Positions 1-4,682 of a stretch of DNA of 5,059 nt are shown one piece after another. The stretch spans positions 1 through 5,059 of the forward strand of contig JAEXEM010000205.1 of assembly GCA_023401045.1 (NCBI GenBank), read 5' to 3'. Numbering within the stretch: the stretch's first letter is position 1; the number at the start of each line of letters is the position of its first letter. This DNA is from Actinomycetes bacterium (lineage in GTDB: Bacteria; Actinomycetota; Actinomycetes; Actinomycetales; Cellulomonadaceae). The notes under the pieces are model-generated. The model saw only the letters and a list, made by a program, of their open reading frames with translations, had not been told where the DNA came from and ran no database searches. The position numbers and the translations under genes were made by a program.

Positions 1-736
1 CGCCGGCGGGGACGGCACGGTCGCGGCCGTCGCCGACGCCGCCCGCCGGCACGGGCTTCCGCTCGTCGTCCTGCCGACGGGCACCCGCAACCACTTCGCC
101 CGCACGGTGGGCGTCGACTCCGTGCACGCCGCCCGGCGGGCCGTCACGCACGGCACGGGCGTCGTCGTCGACGTCGCCGAGGCGCAGGTCGGCGACGGCG
201 CACCGCTCACCGTGCTCAACACGTTCTCGGTGGGCGTCTACCCGGACCTCGTGACGGCCCGGGACCGGCTGAGCCGCCGGTTCGGGCGTCCCGTGGCAGC
301 GATCGTCGCGGGCGTCGGCGCGCTGCGCGGGGCCCAGCCGCTGCACCTCGTCGTCGACGGGGACAGCGACACGTGGTGGTCCCTGTTCGCGGGCGTCGAC
401 CGCTACCTGCCGCCCGGGCTGGCACCGGTGAGCCGGCGGCGCCTCGACGACGGCGTGCTCGACGTGCGGGCGGCGCGGGCGGCCGCGTCCCTCAGCCGGG
501 TCCGGACCGTCCTCGAGTCCGCCGGCGGCGACCTGGGCGCGCTGCTCGCACGGTCGGTGCGCCCCGTGCGCCACCACCTGCTCGTCCGCCACCGCACGAC
601 GACCCGCATCACCGTCGCCGGGACCGACCCGCTCGTCCTCGCCCACGACGGGGAGACGACCCCGCTCCCGCCGGGCGGCACCGTCGAGGTACGGATCGTC
701 CCGCGGGCACTCGTCGTCTACGCCCCGCACCGGTAG
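1..736 (+). CDS. Diacylglycerol/lipid kinase family protein, C-terminal part (5' end outside the window)
   Basis: The reading frame is open from base 2 and gives 244 residues before TAG. It starts inside the catalytic domain: GGDGT (visible residues 2-6) is the nucleotide-binding motif of the DAGK/YegS/sphingosine-kinase fold. PTGTRNHFAR (25-34) is the family's second signature (P-x-GT-x-N-x-FA). NTFSVGVYPDLV, then a GRPVA stretch, and DGVLDVR further on match the C-terminal beta-sandwich half of the fold. By family knowledge the enzyme phosphorylates a lipid such as diacylglycerol with ATP at the inner membrane face. The GTRNHFA variant is often seen in actinobacterial proteins with an N-terminal PAP2 phosphatase fused to the kinase, so the missing part may include such a domain; this cannot be seen here. 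A GTG at 107 is internal to the domain and is not the start. The gene is separated from the next one by 157 bases before the leader ORF and looks independent. Confidence 0.9.
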   Translation, partial: AGGDGTVAAVADAARRHGLPLVVLPTGTRNHFARTVGVDSVHAARRAVTHGTGVVVDVAEAQVGDGAPLTVLNTFSVGVYPDLVTARDRLSRRFGRPVAAIVAGVGALRGAQPLHLVVDGDSDTWWSLFAGVDRYLPPGLAPVSRRRLDDGVLDVRAARAAASLSRVRTVLESAGGDLGALLARSVRPVRHHLLVRHRTTTRITVAGTDPLVLAHDGETTPLPPGGTVEVRIVPRALVVYAPHR

Positions 737-749
737 GCGTCGAGACGCC
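736..749 (+). terminator. Short hairpin at the lipid-kinase stop codon
   Basis: GGCGTC and GACGCC form a 6-bp inverted repeat around GA, beginning at the last base of the TAG stop. Folded as RNA this gives about 5 bp with a CGAG tetraloop. No U-tract follows, as is common in high-GC actinobacteria. It could be a weak terminator or a chance repeat in GC-rich DNA. Confidence 0.3.
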
Positions 750-797
750 CGGCGGACGGCCGATGCGCAACCGCACCGGCCCTGCCCGACCGTCGCC

Positions 798-816
798 GGG
801 ACGCGTCCCCTACACT
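798..816 (+). promoter_or_regulatory. Candidate CNNM-operon promoter with palindromic operator
   Basis: TACACT at 811-816 fits the actinobacterial -10 pattern TAnnnT and would place transcription start near 823. No good -35 hexamer is visible about 17 bases upstream. A perfect 12-bp palindrome, GGGACGCGTCCC (798-809), ends one base before the -10 box. It would lie in the promoter spacer, where a bound dimeric regulator would block RNA polymerase. The bases GTGCGACCCG just downstream (818-827) recur after the -10 box of recC (4674-4683). The promoter and operator are predictions from sequence only. Confidence 0.45.
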
Positions 817-893
817 CGTGCGACCCGAGGGAACCGCCGTCGCGCCGCGCGCGTTGTCACGCCGGAATCCCCCCGTCCCGATAGAGAGAGCCG

Positions 894-977
894 ATGGACC
901 CCGACAGTCCCGGGCATAGTCCCGTGCCCCACCCCTTGCACGCGCCGAGCACGACGCCGCGGGAGGTGGGGCCCTGA
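894..977 (+). CDS. Proline-rich 27-residue leader peptide (uORF) of the CNNM operon
   Basis: ATG at 894 opens a 27-codon frame that stops with TGA at 975-977, overlapping the CNNM start codon by one base (TGATG), an arrangement typical of translational coupling. A purine run, AGAGAGAG (883-890), lies 3 bases upstream and could serve as a modest ribosome site. The peptide begins MDPDSPGH, continues SPVPHP and ends REVGP: 8 of 27 residues are proline, 3 are histidine, and the start alternates acid and proline. Codons AGT (twice), CAT and TTG are unusual among the almost wholly G/C-ending codons of the neighbours. The alternating acidic/proline start resembles enterobacterial MgtL, a leader that causes ribosome abortion in low Mg2+ and regulates the importer mgtA. 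Its codons 11-15 encode the strand that pairs with the CNNM ribosome site. A role as a regulatory leader is inferred; a chance ORF of this length in GC-rich DNA is possible, but the TGATG junction, the purine run and the downstream gene argue against it. Confidence 0.6.
   Translation: MDPDSPGHSPVPHPLHAPSTTPREVGP
911..972 (+). promoter_or_regulatory. Anti-Shine-Dalgarno hairpin controlling CNNM translation
   Basis: The CNNM start is preceded by GGAGGTG (962-968), a 7-base match to the 16S rRNA 3' end, 8 bases before ATG 977. This site is the 3' arm of a strong hairpin: GCCCCACC (926-933) pairs perfectly with GGTGGGGC (965-972). It extends by C934-G963, C935-G962 and a U936-G961 wobble past one bulged A (964), leaving a 24-base loop. 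The whole ribosome site is therefore paired. A smaller hairpin, CGGG (911-914) with CCCG (921-924), abuts it on the 5' side. All of this lies inside the leader ORF, so a translating ribosome would melt it. The pairing is read directly from the sequence; control of expression is inferred. Confidence 0.55.
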
Positions 978-2341
978 TGTGGGTGCTCTCGCTCCTCCTC
1001 GGCGTCATCGTCGTGCTGGCGATCACCGCGGCGACCGCGTACTTCGTGGCGCAGGAGTTCGGCTACATGTCCGTCGACCGCTCGCGTCTCGCGGCGCGCG
1101 CGGAGGCCGGTGACGCGGGCGCCCGACGCGCGCTGTCCGTCACCCGCCGCACCTCCTTCATGCTGTCCGGCGCCCAGCTGGGCATCACCGTCACCGGTCT
1201 GCTCGTCGGGTACGTCGCCGAGCCGCTCATCGGCCGAGCCCTCGGCGAGGCCCTCGGCCTGCTGAGCGTCCCGACGGGGGTCGGCGTCGCGGTCGGCACC
1301 GTGCTCGCGCTGCTGTTCTCGACCTTCGTCCAGATGCTCTTCGGCGAGCTGTTCCCCAAGAACCTCGCCATCGCGCGGCCCGAGCCGACCGCGGTCGCCC
1401 TCGCGACGTCGACCATCTGGTACCTGCGGATCTTCGGCTGGCTCGTGCGCGTCTTCGACGCCGCGTCGAACGCGCTGCTCAAGGTCCTCGGCATCGAGCC
1501 GGTGCACGACGTCGAGCACTCCGCGACGGCGCGCGACCTCGAGCACATCGTCGCCGACTCCGTCGACCTGCCGCCCGAGCTGTCGGTGCTGCTCGACCGG
1601 ATCCTCGACTTCCCGCACAGCGACGTCGAGCACGCCATGGTGCCGCGCTCGCGGGTCGACACCGTCACGCCCGACACCGGCGTGACACGCCTGCGCGAGC
1701 TCATGTCCGACGGCCACTCGCGGTACCCCGTCCTCGACGAGGAGACCGTCACCGGAGTCGTCCACCTGCCCGACGTGCTGCGCTGCGCCGACCCGGACGC
1801 GACCGCCGCGACGCTGCAGCGCCCGCCGCTGCTCGTGCCCGAGTCGATGTCCCTGCCCGACGCGGTGCGCGAGCTCGTCTCGACGCACAACCAGCTCGCG
1901 GTCGTCATCGACGAGTACGGCGGCTTCGCCGGGGCGCTGTCCCTCGAGGACGCGGCCGAGGAGCTCGTCGGGGAGATCGCCGACGAGCACGACCCGCCGG
2001 ACGCCGACCTCACCGAGCAGCAGGAGGACGGCTCCTGGCTCGTCGCGGGCGACGTGCACGTCGACGAGGTCGAGCGCGCGCTCGGCCGCGACCTGCCGCG
2101 CGACGACTACGAGACGATCGCCGGCCTCGCGATCGACGCGCACGGCGCGCTGCCGTCCGAGGGCGACGTCATCGACGTGCCGCTGCCCACGGACCCGGCG
2201 TTGCTCGCCGAGCTCGAGGAGCCGCCGGCCGAGCGGCTGCGCATCGAGGTGCTCGACGTCGAGCGGCACGTGCCGGCACGGGTCCGGCTGACGATCGAGC
2301 AGGTCGAGGTCGCGGACGAGGTCGAGGAGGCCCACCGATGA
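977..2341 (+). CDS. CNNM/CorC-family (HlyC/CorC) membrane protein with DUF21, CBS pair and CorC_HlyC domains
   Basis: This 454-residue protein has the full architecture of bacterial CNNM orthologs. The DUF21 transmembrane domain covers about residues 1-175, with a first helix at about 3-24 running into AYFVAQEF, then the conserved GAQLGITVTGLLVGYVAEP (65-83) and FGELFPKNLAIARP (122-135). A CBS pair follows at about 215-335, with MVPRSRVDTV (221-230), SRYPV (248-252) and IDEYGGFAGALSLED (311-325). A CorC_HlyC domain occupies about 350-430 (DGSWLVAGDV; DYETIAGLAI; ALPSEGDVID). Family members are dimeric membrane proteins linked to Mg2+ (and Co2+) transport, usually efflux with Na+ exchange, with ATP/Mg bound by the CBS pair; older names call them hemolysins. 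ATG 977 is chosen because it follows a GGAGGTG site by 8 bases and gives the expected N-terminal helix. Its translation is probably coupled to the upstream leader ORF, and it overlaps the next gene by 4 bases. The actual ion is not proved by sequence. Confidence 0.93.
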   Translation: MWVLSLLLGVIVVLAITAATAYFVAQEFGYMSVDRSRLAARAEAGDAGARRALSVTRRTSFMLSGAQLGITVTGLLVGYVAEPLIGRALGEALGLLSVPTGVGVAVGTVLALLFSTFVQMLFGELFPKNLAIARPEPTAVALATSTIWYLRIFGWLVRVFDAASNALLKVLGIEPVHDVEHSATARDLEHIVADSVDLPPELSVLLDRILDFPHSDVEHAMVPRSRVDTVTPDTGVTRLRELMSDGHSRYPVLDEETVTGVVHLPDVLRCADPDATAATLQRPPLLVPESMSLPDAVRELVSTHNQLAVVIDEYGGFAGALSLEDAAEELVGEIADEHDPPDADLTEQQEDGSWLVAGDVHVDEVERALGRDLPRDDYETIAGLAIDAHGALPSEGDVIDVPLPTDPALLAELEEPPAERLRIEVLDVERHVPARVRLTIEQVEVADEVEEAHR

Positions 2342-3354
2342 GCAACCCCTGGATCGTCCTCGCGGTGACCGTCGTCCTCATCGCGCTGTCGGCGTTCTTC
2401 GTCGCCGTCGAGTTCGCGATGCTCGCCGCCCGGCGTCACCGGTTCGAGGACGCCGCGGCCACGAGCCGCACCGCCCGCGCCGCGCTGCGCAGCTCGCACG
2501 AGCTCACCGTGCTGCTCGCCGGTGCCCAGCTCGGCATCACCGCGTGCACGCTGGCCCTCGGGTCGGTGACGAAGCCCGCGGTGCACCACTGGCTCACCCC
2601 GCTGTTCGAGGCGTGGGGGCTGCCGGCCGTGCCGGCGGACGTCGTCGGCTTCGTGCTCGCGCTCGTCGTCGTGACGTTCCTCCACCTCGTCGTCGGGGAG
2701 ATGGCACCCAAGTCGTGGGCCATCGCGCACCCGGAGGCCTCCGCGACGATGCTCGCGCTGCCGATGCGGGCGTTCATGTGGGCCGTGCGGCCCGTGCTGC
2801 GGGCGCTCAACGAGTCCGCGAACGCGCTGCTGCGCAAGGTCGGGGTCGAGCCGGTCGACGAGATGGCGGCGGGCACCGACCCGGCGTCGCTGCGCCACCT
2901 CGTCGAGCACTCGGCGAACGTCGGCGCGCTCGACGAGGCCTTCTCGGCGCAGCTCTCGCAGGCGCTCGACCTGCAGCGCATGACCGTCGCGGACCTCACC
3001 GACCCCGACGCCGTGCCGGTCACCGTCCCGGCCGACGCCACGGTCCTCGACGTGCAGCGTCTCTCGCTCGACAGCGGGCACCTGCGCATCCTCGTGGGCG
3101 AGCCGGGCGCCGTCACGGGGGTCGTGCACGTGCGCGACACCCTGACGAGCGACCCGCAGGACCCGGCCGCACCGTTCGTGCGCCCCGTCCACGAGGTGTC
3201 GCCCGACACGCTCGTCGCGGCCGCGTTCGCCGGCATGCGGGAGGGCCGTCACCACCTCGCGGTGGTGACCGGCGGCGAGGTGGCGCGCGTCGTCACCCTC
3301 GCCGACGTCGTCGAGCGGCTGCTGCCGCGGACGGTCGCGACCGGCCAGGGCTGA
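2338..3354 (+). CDS. Second CNNM-family membrane protein, short form lacking the CorC_HlyC domain
   Basis: The start codon sits in an ATGA overlap with the stop of the previous gene, with AGGAGG (2325-2330) 7 bases upstream, so the two are translationally coupled. The 338-residue product has a DUF21 membrane domain: helix about 5-27 (SAFFVAVEFAMLAARR), GAQLGITACTLALGSVTKP (62-80), a helix about 102-119 and VGEMAPKSWAIAHPE (119-133). The region at about 215-330 looks like a degenerate CBS pair (DATVLDVQRLSLDSGHLRIL; GVVHVRDTL; HHLAVVTGGEVARVVTLADV). It lacks the IDEYGG segment seen in its partner and ends without a CorC_HlyC domain. A long/short CNNM pair in one operon is common in actinobacteria (for example Rv1842c and Rv1841c in M. 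tuberculosis). Because family members dimerise, a heteromer in which the long subunit carries nucleotide sensing is a reasonable inference. Confidence 0.9.
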   Translation: MSNPWIVLAVTVVLIALSAFFVAVEFAMLAARRHRFEDAAATSRTARAALRSSHELTVLLAGAQLGITACTLALGSVTKPAVHHWLTPLFEAWGLPAVPADVVGFVLALVVVTFLHLVVGEMAPKSWAIAHPEASATMLALPMRAFMWAVRPVLRALNESANALLRKVGVEPVDEMAAGTDPASLRHLVEHSANVGALDEAFSAQLSQALDLQRMTVADLTDPDAVPVTVPADATVLDVQRLSLDSGHLRILVGEPGAVTGVVHVRDTLTSDPQDPAAPFVRPVHEVSPDTLVAAAFAGMREGRHHLAVVTGGEVARVVTLADVVERLLPRTVATGQG

Positions 3355-3359
3355 GCAGC

Positions 3360-3394
3360 ACGCGGGCGCACCTCCCACCGGGGTGCGCCCGCGT
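3360..3394. terminator. Strong inverted repeat between convergent genes, probable bidirectional terminator
   Basis: ACGCGGGCGCACC (3360-3372) and GGTGCGCCCGCGT (3382-3394) are perfect 13-bp complements around a 9-base loop. The repeat begins 5 bases after the second CNNM stop codon and lies 22 bases beyond the LapA-like stop on the other strand, so it can serve both transcription units. It has no U-tract on either side, which is usual for actinobacterial hairpin terminators. Confidence 0.75.
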
Positions 3395-3416
3395 CGTCCG
3401 TGCGTCCCCGCGCCGC

Positions 3417-3650
3417 TCAGCGGTCGCGGCGTCGACGCGTGCGGACGGTGCCGGCAGCGGCACCGACGACGAAGGCGACGAGCAGCACGACCCACATCGG
3501 CGCGACGACGGACAGCCCGACGACCCGGACCGTCGTCTCCTCGGTGTTCTGCACGACGACCACGACGACGAGCACCGTGAGCAGGAGCCCGACCCAGCGA
3601 CGCTCGAGGAGGTCGACGACGCGTCCCCGCTCCCGCACGGGCTCGTCCAT
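3417..3650 (-). CDS. LapA-like (DUF1049) small two-helix membrane protein
   Basis: This minus-strand gene encodes 77 residues. A short charged N-terminus (MDEPVRERGRVVDLLERR) precedes a first membrane helix at about 19-33 with an uninterrupted run of valines. The family's conserved connector QNTEETTVRVVGL follows (34-46), then a second helix at about 48-67 and a basic tail, RTRRRRDR. This is the layout of LapA/YciS-type DUF1049 proteins, which in E. coli help assemble lipopolysaccharide with LapB. An actinobacterium lacks LPS, so the role here is unknown beyond a small membrane protein with a cytoplasmic tail. ATG at 3648-3650 is chosen over upstream in-frame codons because a GGGGGG run lies 4 bases before it and the domain starts right after; the open frame upstream is an antisense shadow of the phosphodiesterase gene. 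It converges on the CNNM operon and diverges from the phosphodiesterase. Confidence 0.85.
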   Translation of the reverse strand: MDEPVRERGRVVDLLERRWVGLLLTVLVVVVVVQNTEETTVRVVGLSVVAPMWVVLLVAFVVGAAAGTVRTRRRRDR

Positions 3651-3695
3651 GGTGCCCCCCGGCTCCGGCGGCCGCACCGAACCGCCCTGCCGTCG

Positions 3696-3701
3696 AGCGT
3701 A
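3696..3701 (-). promoter_or_regulatory. Candidate -10 box for the LapA-like gene
   Basis: Read on the minus strand, these bases are TACGCT, fitting TAnnnT. Transcription would start near 3689, giving a leader of about 40 bases before ATG 3650, with a GGGGGG ribosome site. No clear -35 is visible. Confidence 0.4.
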
Positions 3702-3732
3702 GCGAGGCAGCAGGGCCGGTGCGCGCCACGCG

Positions 3733-3753
3733 ACCACGGTGCCACCACGGTGC
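3733..3753. repeat. Tandem ACCACGGTGC repeat in the divergent intergenic region
   Basis: ACCACGGTGC occurs at 3733-3742 and again at 3744-3753, an 11-base period that puts both copies on one face of the helix. Each copy contains a small inverted repeat, ACC-AC-GGT. The pair lies between the start of the LapA-like gene (3650) and that of the phosphodiesterase (3807), upstream of both. It could bind a regulator shared by the divergent genes, or be a local duplication. The rest of 3651-3806 shows only the minus-strand -10 candidate. Confidence 0.35.
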
Positions 3754-3806
3754 GCCGACACGCGTCGCAACCCGCACCGGACGCCGGGACGGGGGACAGT
3801 GGGCGC

Positions 3807-4592
3807 ATGAGCCCCGCACGGCCCCGCCTCCCCTACCTCGACCCACCCGGCGGTGTCGCCGCACTCGCGCACCGGGGCTTCTCGCTCGACGGGCGCGAGA
3901 ACTCCCTCGCCGCCTTCCAGGCGGCCGTCGACCTCGGCTTCGGGTACGTCGAGACGGACGCGCACGGCACGTCCGACGGCGTGGCGGTGGCGCTGCACGA
4001 CGCGACCCTCGACCGCACGACCGACGGCCGGGGTGCGGTCGCGGAGCTGCCGTGGGACGTCGTGCGGCGCGCCCGCATCGGCGGTGTCGACCCGGTCCCC
4101 CGCCTCGAGGACGTGCTGGGCACGTGGCCGGACCTGCGGGTGAACATCGACGTCAAGAGCGCGAGCGGGGTCCGTCCCGTCGCCGAGGCGATCGAGCGCA
4201 CCGGTGCGCACGACCGGGTCTGCGTCGCGTCGTTCTCGGCGGCGCGCCGCCACGCGACGCTGCGCCTGCTCAGCAGGCCGGTCGTCACGTCGGCGGCCAC
4301 CGGCGAGGTCGCACGGTTCCTCGTCGCCCACCGGCTGCGGCTCGCCGTCCCCGCGGCGCACGCGCTGCGGCAGGTGGACGCGCTCCAGGTGCCCGTGGCG
4401 CAGGGTCGGGTCCGCGTGGTCGACGCGGGCACGGTCGCGGCGGCCCACGCCGCCGGGGGGGTCGTCCACGTGTGGACGGTCAACGATCCCGCGGAGATGC
4501 ACCGGCTGCTCGACCTCGGGGTCGACGGTCTCGTGACGGACCGTGCGGACCTCCTGCGCGACGTGCTGCGCCGGCGCGGGACCTGGCGCTGA
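3807..4592 (+). CDS. Glycerophosphodiester phosphodiesterase (GDPD family), cytosolic
   Basis: The 261-residue product shows the GDPD TIM-barrel motifs in order: AHRGF (21-25, catalytic HR), the paired EN (31-32), VETDAH (48-53, metal-binding E49 and D51), HDATLDRTTDG (64-74, catalytic H64), NIDVKS (113-118, D115 in the usual Glu position, K117), VWTVND (222-227) and DGLVTDRADLL near the C-terminus. By family knowledge it hydrolyses glycerophosphodiesters, such as deacylated phospholipids, to glycerol-3-phosphate and an alcohol, using a divalent metal. There is no signal peptide or membrane helix, so it should act in the cytosol. ATG 3807 is chosen because the barrel begins about 18 residues later; the frame stays open far upstream, but only as a shadow of the CNNM gene. 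No typical ribosome site is present; GACAGT (3795-3800) lies 6 bases before ATG and could be a poor leaderless-type -10 box. Confidence 0.92.
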   Translation: MSPARPRLPYLDPPGGVAALAHRGFSLDGRENSLAAFQAAVDLGFGYVETDAHGTSDGVAVALHDATLDRTTDGRGAVAELPWDVVRRARIGGVDPVPRLEDVLGTWPDLRVNIDVKSASGVRPVAEAIERTGAHDRVCVASFSAARRHATLRLLSRPVVTSAATGEVARFLVAHRLRLAVPAAHALRQVDALQVPVAQGRVRVVDAGTVAAAHAAGGVVHVWTVNDPAEMHRLLDLGVDGLVTDRADLLRDVLRRRGTWR

Positions 4593-4609
4593 GCCGCCCC
4601 CAGGTCCCG
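4577..4609 (+). terminator. Hairpin spanning the phosphodiesterase stop codon
   Basis: CGGGACCTGG (4577-4586) and CCAGGTCCCG (4600-4609) are perfect 10-bp complements. The loop is 13 bases and contains the TGA stop (4590-4592). This is a strong structure suited to ending the transcript before recC. There is no U-tract, and the terminating ribosome would cover the 5' arm, so timing of folding matters. Confidence 0.55.
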
Positions 4610-4669
4610 GGCGCGGCACGTGCGTCCACCGCACCCGCTCGGCGTCCCCGGCCTGTCGGGAGGGTTCGC

Positions 4670-4675
4670 TAGCGT
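4670..4675 (+). promoter_or_regulatory. recC -10 box positioned for a leaderless mRNA
   Basis: TAGCGT fits TAnnnT and ends 7 bases before the GTG at 4683, so transcription would start at or within a base of the start codon. No Shine-Dalgarno sequence lies between them. This spacing is the usual sign of leaderless genes in actinobacteria. No convincing -35 is seen. Confidence 0.6.
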
Positions 4676-4682
4676 GCGACCC

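Noticed and set aside
107..736. GTG 107 as the start of the lipid kinase gene
   Set aside because: The frame is open upstream and carries the essential GGDGT and PTGTRNHFAR motifs, so this codon is internal.
854..885. Alternative promoter with TTGTCA (854-859) as a -35 box
   Set aside because: The -35 match is good, but the nearest -10-like bases (GATAGA, 880-885) need a 20-base spacer and fit poorly; TACACT at 811-816 is preferred.
823..976. Known metal riboswitch (M-box or yybP-ykoY) in the CNNM leader
   Set aside because: The conserved motifs I know for these classes were not found; the coding-leader explanation fits the sequence better. An Infernal search would settle it.
857..2335. Long minus-strand ORF (492 codons) opposite the first CNNM gene
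   Set aside because: Its translation is rich in Arg, Asp and Val low-complexity strings with no domain, and it mirrors the GC-biased third positions of a clear CNNM gene.
2544..3806. Upstream extension of the phosphodiesterase frame
   Set aside because: It is Arg/Ala-rich out-of-frame translation of the second CNNM gene; the GDPD domain begins just after ATG 3807.
2107..3864. Minus-strand ORF of 585 codons across both CNNM genes and into the next region
   Set aside because: It is an antisense shadow with no recognisable fold, and it crosses a strong terminator and several real gene ends.
4455..4461. Run of seven G in the phosphodiesterase gene as a slippage or phase-variation site
   Set aside because: It encodes an ordinary Gly-Gly in an intact frame, and one short run in GC-rich DNA is not evidence of variation.
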